Assembly: GCA_903828145.1 (NCBI GenBank)
Contig: CAIKKY010000007.1
Span: 310,001-374,000 of the forward strand
Direction of reading: 5' to 3'
DNA length: 64,000 nucleotides
Source: an uncultured Hyphomicrobiales bacterium
GTDB lineage: Bacteria > Pseudomonadota > Alphaproteobacteria > Rhizobiales > Devosiaceae
In this document: in pieces, positions 36,744 to 44,542 of the stretch
Layout of the letters: every line of letters starts with the position of its first letter
Position numbering within the stretch: the first letter of the stretch is position 1
The notes under the pieces: generated by a model
Database searches by the model: none
What the model was told of the DNA's origin: nothing
What the model saw: only the letters and a program-made list of their open reading frames with translations
Made by a program: the position numbers and the translations under genes

Positions 36744-37661
36744 TTACTGACCCAACTCTACCGGCCAGACATAGAACAGGCCCGGGTCGTCCTTGCCGCC
36801 CAGCTTGCCGATCTTGGCTTCAAGCGCCCACAGCGTATTGCCCGCCTTGGTTACGGCGGTTGGGGCGTCGAGCCCGTCCTTCAGCACTTTGATCGTGGCT
36901 GCATCGCCCGCAATGGTCACGGCATCCACGCGGCCCGCACCATTTTCAGCAAGATACAGCACGCCATCCTCGCCGAAGCGCATCCCGTCCGGGCCTTTGA
37001 TCGGCTCGGAGAGCGTGAGGACAATAACCTTCCTCGCCGACCCATCGGCGCCGGTTTCCACGCGCATCAGCGTATTGGCCATGACGCTGTTCACATAAAC
37101 CGCACCGTCGCCGCCGATCGAAATACCGTCCACCCCGGCCAGAGACTCGCCCTGCAGCCAGTTCTCGAGGGCCGCTGCGCCGGGCTTCAGCTGCATGATC
37201 CGGCTCCCCGCTGTATCGGTGACCAAAAGCGTGCCATCTGCCGTCGCGACCATATCGTTACAGAAGCTTGCGTCGGGGAAAGGATAACTGCCTTTGATGC
37301 TGCCCGAGGCCAGGTCGATCGACCGGAGCACCGATGGCATGCCCTTGCCGCTGAAGGCATTGAGGTCTGCATAGCAGGCCCAGAGCAGGCCGGTCTTCTC
37401 GTCGGCCCAAACGCCGGAAATCGCCTGCGGACCGTCCGCCTGCTTGTCGACCCAGGTTTCGGCCTTGGCCGCGCCCGGCGCCGCCTTGTAGATTACGCCC
37501 ATGGTGAGGCTGCCCGCGTAAAGCGCGCCATCGGCCGTTGAGGTCACGCTTTCGGGAAAGGCCATCTCGGCGCCGATCTGCACTTTGTCCGCTGCGCCAG
37601 CGGCCGTGGCAACAAAGCCTGCCGCCACTGCAATGGCTAAAAATCCTGCATGGTTTCGCAT
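36744..37661 (-). CDS. Secreted SMP-30/gluconolactonase-like beta-propeller protein
   Basis: The 305-residue protein has a signal peptide (1-23, ending AGA) followed by repeated propeller blades such as ISGVWADEKTGLLWACYAD, NDMVATADGTLLVTDTAG, VDGISIGGDGAVYVNSV and PDGMRFGEDGVLYLAENG. This matches the SMP-30/strictosidine synthase-like six-bladed fold. Lactonase activity is possible but unproven. GGAGG lies 6 nt before the ATG. It converges on the 5'-nucleotidase gene with a shared terminator. Confidence 0.8.
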   Translation of the reverse strand: MRNHAGFLAIAVAAGFVATAAGAADKVQIGAEMAFPESVTSTADGALYAGSLTMGVIYKAAPGAAKAETWVDKQADGPQAISGVWADEKTGLLWACYADLNAFSGKGMPSVLRSIDLASGSIKGSYPFPDASFCNDMVATADGTLLVTDTAGSRIMQLKPGAAALENWLQGESLAGVDGISIGGDGAVYVNSVMANTLMRVETGADGSARKVIVLTLSEPIKGPDGMRFGEDGVLYLAENGAGRVDAVTIAGDAATIKVLKDGLDAPTAVTKAGNTLWALEAKIGKLGGKDDPGLFYVWPVELGQ

Positions 37662-38027
37662 TCCGACCCTCCTCGGTCCAAAGACATGGACAAGAAGACT
37701 GTCAGCCCCAAGGATCGGGTTGGGCGATGTTCAGAATAGGCGAACCTATGCAACTAACGCCGGAGCTAGGTTGAAGAACGCACCCGGCTGCTGCGTGAGG
37801 CGGGCAAGTTTGTGCAATTGGAGGGGCCAACATAAGCCAGCGCTTGCCGACACCCCAGGACCTAAAGGGTCAATCGCTGGCAGACGGTCAGCCTGGCGGG
37901 CAATCGTTGTTCAACACCCGACCAAGCCGACGGGGCGCCGGCTAAGTCCAGGGCCAGCGTTGCGGTGAACGTAATCACTGCCGGGCCTTCTGCCCGTCAC
38001 GGCACCAAATCAGGACCAAAACGACAC
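37662..38027. other. 366-nt intergenic region, no gene seen
   Basis: This gap lies between the start of the propeller gene and the 3' end of tRNA-Gln. The only sizable open frame (plus strand, to 37968) begins antisense to the signal peptide of the propeller gene, has no ribosome site and reads as unstructured Arg/Pro-rich sequence, so I do not call it. It should hold the promoter of the propeller gene. I see no terminator-like hairpin with a T run. Confidence 0.6.
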
Positions 38028-38102
<75 letters not shown>

Positions 38103-38263
38103 ACGGCGCGGTTCCTACACCGTTCGGCGATTGGCCGCAACCGAAGGAAATTGACCTGCCAAAGGCGCTTGAACCCGGACTAACCTTCGGTCTATAACGC
38201 CCGCGCTGGCCGAAGTGGCGCCTCCATCCCGAAGGGTGCCGATTGCGCGGACAGACACACTGA

Positions 38264-38340
38264 CGGAGTATAGCGCAGCCTGGTAGCGCACCTGCTTCGG
38301 GAGCAGGGGGTCGAGTGTTCGAATCACTCTACTCCGACCA
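38264..38340 (+). tRNA. tRNA-Pro (anticodon CGG)
   Basis: The 77-nt cloverleaf has acceptor CGGAGTA/TACTCCG, D-stem GCGC/GCGC, anticodon stem CCTGC/GCAGG with loop TTCGGGA (anticodon CGG), and T-stem GAGTG/CACTC with TTCGAAT. CCA is encoded. A terminator follows 7 nt later. Confidence 0.97.
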
Positions 38341-38347
38341 ATCAACA

Positions 38348-38376
38348 CCCCGGTCTCGCAAGAGGCCGGGGTTTTT
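38348..38376 (+). terminator. Terminator of tRNA-Pro
   Basis: CCCCGGTCTC-GCAA-GAGGCCGGGG followed by TTTTT is a 10-bp stem (one G-T pair) with a GCAA tetraloop, 7 nt after the tRNA end. Confidence 0.92.
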
Positions 38377-38425
38377 GTTTGCGCCCGCGCCGCCAAAGAG
38401 CCAGTATCGGCTTGGGGAGACAGCA

Positions 38426-38800
38426 ATGGCCGACACTGTGGATGCCTATATCGCGGCCCTTGCGCACACCCGCAAGGATGAGGTGCTACGCCTCCACGCC
38501 GCGCTGCTGGCGGCGGATCCGGCGATCACCGCAACGGTGAAATGGAATTCGCCCAATTACCGCTATCGCTTGGAAGATCGGGCGACCATGCGGCTCAACC
38601 CCGGCAACCGGCTTGAGCTGGTGCTGCACACGGGCGCGAAGGGGCGTATCGAGCAGCCGCTGTTTCCGCGCGATAATCCGCTGGTCGATTGGGTTGATCC
38701 CGCCCGGGGTGTGATCCGCCTTGCCGATCGTCAGGGCTTTGAGGCTCAGCTTGAGGCAATCGTGGCGCTCACCACCGCATGGATGCGGGCGCTGGCGTAA
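38426..38800 (+). CDS. DUF1801 domain protein
   Basis: The 124-residue protein resembles the DUF1801 (YdhG-like) fold: a helical N-terminus (DAYIAALAHTRKDEVLRLHAALLAAD), then VKWNSPNYRY, a hallmark near 40-49, and beta strands to a C-terminal helix. Function is unknown. GGGGAG precedes the ATG at 38426. The frame reaches back through the tRNA-Pro terminator but has no start there that would make sense. It converges on the YCII gene with 6 nt between stops. Confidence 0.8.
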   Translation: MADTVDAYIAALAHTRKDEVLRLHAALLAADPAITATVKWNSPNYRYRLEDRATMRLNPGNRLELVLHTGAKGRIEQPLFPRDNPLVDWVDPARGVIRLADRQGFEAQLEAIVALTTAWMRALA

Positions 38801-38806
38801 CGCCCG

Positions 38807-39142
38807 TCAATGAAACGGCCGCACTTCCACGCCAGAGCGACAGGCGAGAGCCGCCTTGCGACCCCACTCTATAGCCTCGTCCAGCGTATCCAGGTCCAGC
38901 ACCCAAAGCCCGCCCACATAATCGGGCGTTTCATGATACGGCCCCTCGCGGGTCAGCAGGCTATCGTCATCTTGCGGACGAAGCGAAACGGCCTGCTTGG
39001 GCGATTGCAGCCCACCCACAAACACCCGAATGCCAGCGGCCACCATATCGCGGTTCAATGCGCTGATCGCCCGGCCCATGGCCTCGTCTTCCAGCGCCGG
39101 GTCATAGCCGCGCGGCCGATGGATCGTCACCAGAAACTGCAT
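38807..39142 (-). CDS. YCII/YciI-like domain protein
   Basis: The 111-residue alpha-beta protein begins MQFLVTIHRPRGYDPAL and has the YCII/DGPF pattern (LSP-like GGLQSPKQAVSLRP, LLTREGPYHETPDYVGGLWVLD, LDEAIEWGRKAALA, VEVRPFH). Family members are small, probably dimeric proteins often next to ECF sigma factors; none is here. GGAGG lies 8 nt before ATG 39142, which excludes the longer frame. Function unknown. Confidence 0.82.
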   Translation of the reverse strand: MQFLVTIHRPRGYDPALEDEAMGRAISALNRDMVAAGIRVFVGGLQSPKQAVSLRPQDDDSLLTREGPYHETPDYVGGLWVLDLDTLDEAIEWGRKAALACRSGVEVRPFH

Positions 39143-39227
39143 GGAATGGTCCTCCGAGGTTTGGCTGAAAGTGCGCGCCTCCACCGCAACAACCGATAGA
39201 CCGCGTTCAGGTTCAGCCCGACGAACC

Positions 39228-39252
39228 TTTACCCGCGATTTTCGCGAGTAAA
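39228..39252. other. Imperfect palindrome downstream of ribokinase
   Basis: TTTAC-C-CGCGA-TTT-TCGCG-A-GTAAA forms a 10-bp stem with one mismatch. On the plus strand it is followed by AGTTTT, but no plus-strand gene precedes it; on the minus strand it lies 37 nt after the rbsK stop without a T run. It may be a weak terminator of the ribokinase operon or a protein-binding site. Confidence 0.45.
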
Positions 39253-39288
39253 AGTTTTGGCCATTTTGCTTTACGAGTCTACGGATTT

Positions 39289-40221
39289 TTACCGTTTCGC
39301 CAGTAGCGCGTCGATCTCGGCGCGGGTGGGCATGGCAGGGGCGGTGCCGGGTTTTTGGACCGAAAGACCCGCCAGCGCGCAGCCGAACCGCACGGCATCG
39401 GCGGGGGACTGGCCCTCGGCCAAAGCCAGCGCGAAACCGCCGTTGAACGCGTCACCAGCGCCGGTTGTGTCGACCACTTTGGCCACCGGGAAGGCGGGCA
39501 CCATCAGCGTGCCGGCTTCGCCATGCAGCAGTGCGCCTTTTTCGCCCAGCGTAATTACGGCGTTTTTCGCGCCCTTGGCGATCAGTGCCCTGGCGGCGGC
39601 GAGGGCCTGTGCTTCGGTTTCCACCGGCAGGCCGGTGAGGCTGGCGGCCTCGGTCTCGTTGGGGGTTACATAATCGCAGAGCGGGAAAATCGTGTCGTCC
39701 ACCGGCACGGCAGGGGCAGGGTTGAGAATGGTGATCGCGCCATGCTTTCGCGCCAATCTGAGCCCCGCCATAGCCGTTTCAATCGGTTGTTCGAACTGGG
39801 TGATGAAAACCTTCGCGTCCGCAATCACCGGCTCGGCTGCCGCCACATCGGCGGGCGACAGGCTCGCCGCCGCGCCGCTTTCAACGATGATGGCGTTATT
39901 GCCGGTTTCGGTCGAGACGAAGATGAAAGCCGCGCCGGTGGGCAGGCTGTCGTCCAGGATGACGGCCGAAGTGTTCACGCCATGGGCGGCCCAGGTCTTC
40001 TGCGCCATGGCGCCGAAGGTATCGCGGCCAATGCGGGTAATCATGCGCGCATCGGCCCCGGCCCGGGCGGCGGCCACGACCTGGTTCGAGCCCTTGCCCC
40101 CCGGCCCATCCTTGAAACCGTCCCCGAGGATGGTTTCGCCCATGACGGGCAGACGCTTCGCCTTGAAGGCGAGGTCCGCCACGAAAATGCCCAGTACGGC
40201 CACCGCCGGTTTTGCCATCAT
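39289..40221 (-). CDS. rbsK: Ribokinase
   Basis: The 310-residue PfkB kinase has the ribokinase-type N-terminus VAVLGIFVADL, the sugar-binding DGPGGKGSNQV near 38-48 and the catalytic DTTGAGDAFNGGF near 245-257. It should convert ribose to ribose 5-phosphate. It is the last gene of the minus-strand operon lacI-GATase1-like-RarA-C-like-rbsK, 23 nt after the RarA-C-like gene. A nucleoside hydrolase that releases ribose is encoded in the neighbouring operon, which explains its place here. Confidence 0.9.
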   Translation of the reverse strand: MMAKPAVAVLGIFVADLAFKAKRLPVMGETILGDGFKDGPGGKGSNQVVAAARAGADARMITRIGRDTFGAMAQKTWAAHGVNTSAVILDDSLPTGAAFIFVSTETGNNAIIVESGAAASLSPADVAAAEPVIADAKVFITQFEQPIETAMAGLRLARKHGAITILNPAPAVPVDDTIFPLCDYVTPNETEAASLTGLPVETEAQALAAARALIAKGAKNAVITLGEKGALLHGEAGTLMVPAFPVAKVVDTTGAGDAFNGGFALALAEGQSPADAVRFGCALAGLSVQKPGTAPAMPTRAEIDALLAKR

Positions 40222-40244
40222 GTTCCCCTTGGCTCCGGCTGGGC

Positions 40245-40835
40245 TCAGGTGAGCTTGCCGGATTTCAACGCGTTGAGAATCCAGGTGCGATAGGTCTCGT
40301 CACGGTTCTCGATCTCCGGAGACACCTTGCTGGCTTCGGTCATGAAGTAAAGATAGTCGCGCCCCATTTCCTCGCCGCGCCGGGTGTGCATGTCCACGGC
40401 GAAATCGGGGATTTCGGGCAGGCGTTCGCCAAAGGCTACGCTGTGCTTGGCCCAGTTCACCATATCGTCGGTTGTGCGGTCCTTGGTGCTGGTCGCCAGC
40501 ACGCGGATGGCATGGGCGGCGAACAGAAACCGGTCATGCTCGGGCCGGTTCACGCGCTGGTGCATGCGATAGAGCGTTTCCACCAGCACCGGGGCCTGCG
40601 GGTTGCCCATACCGATGTCTTCCACGGAAATGACCGCGAGCCGGGCCCACATTTTCTCTTCCATCTCGGGGGAGGTGACGAACATCTCCCAGCCGAGCAG
40701 CACGGCGTTATCGAGCAACCCGCGCCGGATGCATTTCTGCAGGGCGGAAATCACCTCATCGGCCGGCAACCCGTTTTCGGTCGTGGTGCGCTGCCACGGA
40801 TCGGGCGCCTGTTTGACTTTGGTCGGTTCGGTCAT
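40245..40835 (-). CDS. Stand-alone RarA/MgsA C-terminal-domain-like protein
   Basis: The 196-residue helical protein resembles the C-terminal part of the replication-associated AAA+ ATPase RarA/MgsA: DEVISALQKCIRRGLLDNAV, then MWARLAVISVEDIGMGNPQAP, and DRFLFAAHAIRVLATSTKDR. It has no Walker A or B motif and thus no ATPase domain. ATG 40835 overlaps the stop of the upstream gene (ATGA). It lies in a sugar/nucleoside operon, not near replication genes, so its role is probably different from RarA. Assignment is from pattern memory. Confidence 0.7.
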   Translation of the reverse strand: MTEPTKVKQAPDPWQRTTTENGLPADEVISALQKCIRRGLLDNAVLLGWEMFVTSPEMEEKMWARLAVISVEDIGMGNPQAPVLVETLYRMHQRVNRPEHDRFLFAAHAIRVLATSTKDRTTDDMVNWAKHSVAFGERLPEIPDFAVDMHTRRGEEMGRDYLYFMTEASKVSPEIENRDETYRTWILNALKSGKLT

Positions 40836-41584
40836 TGCCCTGCCACCCAATTGGTGATGCCATTCCACAGCGGGGCATAGCCCGCCCAATCGCAGAAGGG
40901 CGGGGGCGCCCAGTGCGGCCCGCAATCTGAGGTGAACACTGCCGAGCGCCCTTTGCCGAAGGTGCCAGTCACCACCAGCGGGTCCGCCCCAACGCTCACC
41001 AGCACATCGGCCCCGGGCTTGGCCATCACCTGATTATAGCCCAACAGCGCGGGCCAGGTTCCGCCCGGCACCCCGCTGAGCGCAGGATGCGCGGCCTGCT
41101 TCACCGCCGGGGCTACGCCCTCGGGCGCTTCCACGCGGTCATCATGGTAATGCAGCGTAACAGGCAGGGCCTCTTCCACCGGGGACCCGGCCCATTTGCC
41201 CTTGGCCTCAATGCCCTGGAAGGTCAGGTAGCCGCCCACCATGATGAGGCCGCCGCCCGACTTCACATAATCGCGGATCGAATTCAGTCGGTTGGCCGTG
41301 GGAATTGACCGCACGAACGTATCGGGGTGGAGCAGCAGCGTGTTGGCGCCGATATCCGAGAGGATCACCGCGTCATAGGCGCTGAGCGCTTCGGGCGTTT
41401 GCGGAAACTCGCGCGGGGCGAGGTGGTTGGGCAGAAAATCCACCTGCCAGCCGCCCTGTTCCAGCGCGGCGCGCAGCCAGCGGACACCTTCATTGTATTC
41501 GGTGGTGGTGAAGCTGTCGAAACCCTTGGTGTGAATCGAGTGGGTCACCCAGGATTCACCGGCAATAAGAACTTTCTTGGTCAT
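40832..41584 (-). CDS. Class I glutamine amidotransferase-like (ThuA/DUF1355-type) protein
   Basis: The 250-residue protein has the flavodoxin-like GATase1 fold: VLIAGESWVTHSIHTKGFDSFTT at the N-terminus, ILSDIGANTLLL near 74-85, GGGLIMVGGYLTFQG near 110-124, and a GKGRSAVFTSDCGPHWAP segment near 210-227. This pattern matches DUF1355/ThuA-like proteins linked to sugar utilisation in rhizobia. No classical GATase nucleophilic Cys elbow is seen. It overlaps both lacI (4 nt) and the RarA-C-like gene (4 nt). Its reaction is unknown. Confidence 0.75.
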   Translation of the reverse strand: MTKKVLIAGESWVTHSIHTKGFDSFTTTEYNEGVRWLRAALEQGGWQVDFLPNHLAPREFPQTPEALSAYDAVILSDIGANTLLLHPDTFVRSIPTANRLNSIRDYVKSGGGLIMVGGYLTFQGIEAKGKWAGSPVEEALPVTLHYHDDRVEAPEGVAPAVKQAAHPALSGVPGGTWPALLGYNQVMAKPGADVLVSVGADPLVVTGTFGKGRSAVFTSDCGPHWAPPPFCDWAGYAPLWNGITNWVAGQ

Positions 41585-42594
41585 TTGAGATCCTTGCGGC
41601 GGGGAGCGCCGACCGATTGGCGGCGGATGAGGTCAACGGGCAGGCGGGTGAGCGCGGGGGGCTCCCGGCCTTCGAGCAGATCAAGCAGAAGCTGGAAGCC
41701 GCGCCGACCGATCAGTTCCACCGGTTGGCGGATGGCGGTCAGCGGGGGCGTGATCAGCGCGCCGAAAGCGGCATCGTCGAAGGCGATGAGCGACATGTCT
41801 TCGGGGACGACAATGCCCCGGTCGCGCAGCGCCAGGATCGCGCCCATGGCAAGATAATCCGATGAGGCGACAATCGCGGTCGGCGGCTCGGCCAGATCCA
41901 GCAGCCCCAGTGTCGCGAGCCGCGCATGGGCAGGCGCAAAGCTGCCGAACACCATATAGCCGGGAGGCAGCGTAATGCCGGCTTCGGCCATCGCCAGGCG
42001 GAAGCCCTCGCGCCGCTCTGTCACCGAAAACAGCCCTTCCGGCCCGCCCAGATAGGCAATCCGCCGGTGCCCGTGGTCTATGAGGTGGCGGGTCGCGAGC
42101 GCCATGCCCTCGCGATTTTCCACGAACAGCCGGGGCGCACTCGCCCCCGGCACGTCTTCGTCCATCACCACCACATTGCGGCGACGGCTGATCATATCGG
42201 CCAGTGCGCCATCATCGGGAATATTGGTCATCAGCAACAAGCCATCGACCTGCCGATCAACCAGACGCTGCAGCGACGCCAGTTCGCGGGCCCGATCTGA
42301 TCGGGTCGAGGAAATGAAGACGGTATAGCCATGCCGGTCGGCCTCATCTTCTACGGCCGACGCGATTTCGGCGAAAAACGGCTCCCGGATTTCCGGAGCA
42401 ACCAGCCCGATGGCGAAGCTCTTGCCGGTTGAAAGCCGCTGCGCCAGCACATTGGGCCGATAATCAAGAGCGGCTATAGCGGCATCGATCCGCTCGGCGG
42501 TGGCGGCGGGAAGCTCGATGCGCCGATTGAGGTAGCGCGACACGGTTGTCGGCGACACCCCCGCCTGCAGCGCAACATCATGGATCGTCGCCAT
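41581..42594 (-). CDS. LacI-family transcriptional regulator of the nucleoside/purine cluster
   Basis: The 337-residue repressor has an N-terminal LacI HTH (ATIHDVALQAGVSPTTVSRYLN, about 2-23), hinge helix (NVLAQRLSTGKS) and a periplasmic-binding-like effector domain. It probably binds palindromes related to GTAAACCGGTTTAC found before its own gene and at 46300 and 57254. The effector may be ribose, a nucleoside or a base. It is the first gene of the operon with GATase1-like, RarA-C-like and rbsK, so it should be autoregulated. Confidence 0.92.
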   Translation of the reverse strand: MATIHDVALQAGVSPTTVSRYLNRRIELPAATAERIDAAIAALDYRPNVLAQRLSTGKSFAIGLVAPEIREPFFAEIASAVEDEADRHGYTVFISSTRSDRARELASLQRLVDRQVDGLLLMTNIPDDGALADMISRRRNVVVMDEDVPGASAPRLFVENREGMALATRHLIDHGHRRIAYLGGPEGLFSVTERREGFRLAMAEAGITLPPGYMVFGSFAPAHARLATLGLLDLAEPPTAIVASSDYLAMGAILALRDRGIVVPEDMSLIAFDDAAFGALITPPLTAIRQPVELIGRRGFQLLLDLLEGREPPALTRLPVDLIRRQSVGAPRRKDLK

Positions 42595-42631
42595 TGGTGC
42601 TCCTCACCCTCTGCCCATCAGGCTAGATCAG

Positions 42632-42645
42632 GAAAACTGGTTTAG
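42632..42645 (-). promoter_or_regulatory. LacI-type operator-like site, distal copy before lacI
   Basis: GAAAACTGGTTTAG matches 11 of 14 positions of GTAAACCGGTTTAC. It abuts the second site, with centres 13 bp apart. It is the weakest of the four sites and may aid cooperative binding. Confidence 0.5.
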
Positions 42646-42658
42646 TAAAGCGGTTTCA
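42645..42658 (-). promoter_or_regulatory. LacI-type operator before the lacI operon
   Basis: GTAAAGCGGTTTCA matches 11 of 14 positions of GTAAACCGGTTTAC, and its core GTAAAGCGGTTT is identical to that at 57254. On the minus strand the TTTACT inside it could be the -10 hexamer, as at the 57254 site, but no good -35 is seen. It lies about 50 nt upstream of the lacI start. Confidence 0.65.
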
Positions 42659-42685
42659 TAACCTGAGCCAGCCGGAGAACTCCGC

Positions 42686-44542
42686 CTACCAGACCACCTT
42701 ATGCACCTTGCCCGTACTCACGTTGACAAAGCCCTCGGGGGCAAGCGGCGATGGTGCCACCAGCACCCAGGTCCAGGGCGCGCAGGTCAGGGTCGCGAAC
42801 ATCAGCCGCTCGGGAAAGCCGGGGTTCCAGCGCGGCCGGAAGGTGGGCTCGTACATCCAGTCTACCTCGGCACCAGCCGCGTAGAGGGCCTGCATGTCGA
42901 CATCCAGCGCTTCGGCTGAGCGGTTGCTCATCAGCCCGCCAATCTCATAGCGCACGGTGGCGGTCACTTTGGCCCGATGCACCAGCGCCCAGCCGCCCTG
43001 TAGATCGGTGAGTGTATTCACCGCCTGTGCCATGGCGGCGTCCGATGAGCCCACAACCCAGATATTGTGCTTGTCATGGGCTACCGAGCAGGCGAGCGCC
43101 GTATCCGGGTCGCGCGGACCGCAGCCGCGCCAGAACATTTTCGCGGTTTTGCCCTCGCCCGAGAACCGGTCGACAATGGCGAACTTGGTGATGTTTTCAG
43201 ACTCAAGCCGCTGCACCGCGCCGCCGACAACCGGCAGCTCCAGCGTGTAAAAATCCGGGTGCCAGTGGAAGGGCCGGATCACCGCGGCCTTCATGGTCTC
43301 GCGACCCGGTTCTGCCTTGATGGCAAAATCATCGGCCCCGAGCCGGCGCTGGATGTTGACGGTCTTCTGCGCCCAGGCGGGCCAGGTGATTTTGGGCACC
43401 TCGGCCGTGAAGCGCATCCCATCGGAAACCTGCCGCCCATCGGCCCACACCTTATTGATGGTGAGGGAGGTGAGATCGGACAGCAGCACGATATCGGCAA
43501 AGCGGCCCGGCGCTATCCCGCCCACCCAGGGCGTCAGCCGCATGTGGCGCGCCGGGTTGATCGTCGCGCACTGGATGGCAATTTCGGGCGCAAGCCCGGC
43601 CGCAATCGCGGCGCGGATGTTCCGGTCGGTTGCACCCGTGCGCAGGGTGTCCGACGCCGAGCGGTCATCGGTCGCAAAGGCCACCTGCGACCAATCCTCA
43701 AGGCCCCGCTCCAGCAGGCCTTTGACGATCTCATCGAGCGAATGGATGCGGATCTCGATGAACAGCCCGTGGCGCAGCTTGTCCCAGGCTTCCTCTGCGC
43801 TCATCATCTCGTGGTCCGAGGCGAGACCGGCCGCGGAAAAGGCGTTGATTTCGGGCAGGGTCCGTAGGCCCGCCCCATGGCCCTCCACCACGCCGCGCGC
43901 TGCGAACGTGGCTTCGATCATGCCCCAGAGCCGCGCATGCGAGGGGTTGTTCGGGTTGGAGACAGCAGGCCAATCCATCACTTCGTCGAGGCCGGTCACC
44001 ATCAGGCTTTCGGCCATGAACGCGGCCTGTTCGGCCTTGCCGAAATAGCCGCCACCCCATTCATAGGCGGTGGGTGGCACGGCCGACCCCGGCTGCGGGA
44101 AAATTTTGAGTGGCGACCCGGCGCGGCGCGCCGTCAGCCAGAATTCAAGATTATGCGGCCCATCGACATTGGAAAATTCGTGGCTGGCCTCGCAGGTCCA
44201 GGTATTGCCGCGCGGCAGCACCAGCGCCGCTTCCCACTCGGGGGTGAGATGCGAGCTTTCAATGTGCTTGTGAACTTCGCCAAAGCCTGGCACCGCCAGC
44301 AGGTCGGGTTCGTGGTGCCGTTCGGCGACTGCTCCCGTATAGCTCCCCGCCGGGCCCACGAAGGCAATCCGGCGGCCCGATATCACGATCTCCTGGTCAT
44401 CGAGCCAGGTGCGTGAATAGACATCCAGCAGGCGCCCCACGCGCAGCACCCGGTCAGCCGGAGCCCGGCCAAGGGCTACCGCCACCAGATGCTGGCGGAT
44501 GCGCACGTCCTCCGGTGCTGAAATCAGCAGATCATCGGTCAC
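42686..44542 (-). CDS. Adenine deaminase-like amidohydrolase, copy 1
   Basis: The 618-residue protein has the adenine deaminase layout: metal-binding VHKHIESSHLTPEWEAA with HxH, PRGNTWTCEASHEFSNVDG, the DDRS segment (FATDDRSASDTLR) and the C-terminal GSSDAAMAQAVNTL...IGGLMS. Family enzymes convert adenine to hypoxanthine with bound metal. I prefer the GTG at 44542, which overlaps the previous stop (GTGA) and aligns with copy 2; ATG 44557 would add 5 residues. It is the last gene of the cytidine deaminase-creatininase-like operon. It could act on a different aminopurine. Confidence 0.85.
   Translation of the reverse strand: MTDDLLISAPEDVRIRQHLVAVALGRAPADRVLRVGRLLDVYSRTWLDDQEIVISGRRIAFVGPAGSYTGAVAERHHEPDLLAVPGFGEVHKHIESSHLTPEWEAALVLPRGNTWTCEASHEFSNVDGPHNLEFWLTARRAGSPLKIFPQPGSAVPPTAYEWGGGYFGKAEQAAFMAESLMVTGLDEVMDWPAVSNPNNPSHARLWGMIEATFAARGVVEGHGAGLRTLPEINAFSAAGLASDHEMMSAEEAWDKLRHGLFIEIRIHSLDEIVKGLLERGLEDWSQVAFATDDRSASDTLRTGATDRNIRAAIAAGLAPEIAIQCATINPARHMRLTPWVGGIAPGRFADIVLLSDLTSLTINKVWADGRQVSDGMRFTAEVPKITWPAWAQKTVNIQRRLGADDFAIKAEPGRETMKAAVIRPFHWHPDFYTLELPVVGGAVQRLESENITKFAIVDRFSGEGKTAKMFWRGCGPRDPDTALACSVAHDKHNIWVVGSSDAAMAQAVNTLTDLQGGWALVHRAKVTATVRYEIGGLMSNRSAEALDVDMQALYAAGAEVDWMYEPTFRPRWNPGFPERLMFATLTCAPWTWVLVAPSPLAPEGFVNVSTGKVHKVVW

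Noticed and set aside
37585-37968. A 127-codon open frame in the gap before tRNA-Gln
   Set aside because: It starts antisense to a signal peptide, has no ribosome site and no secondary-structure pattern.
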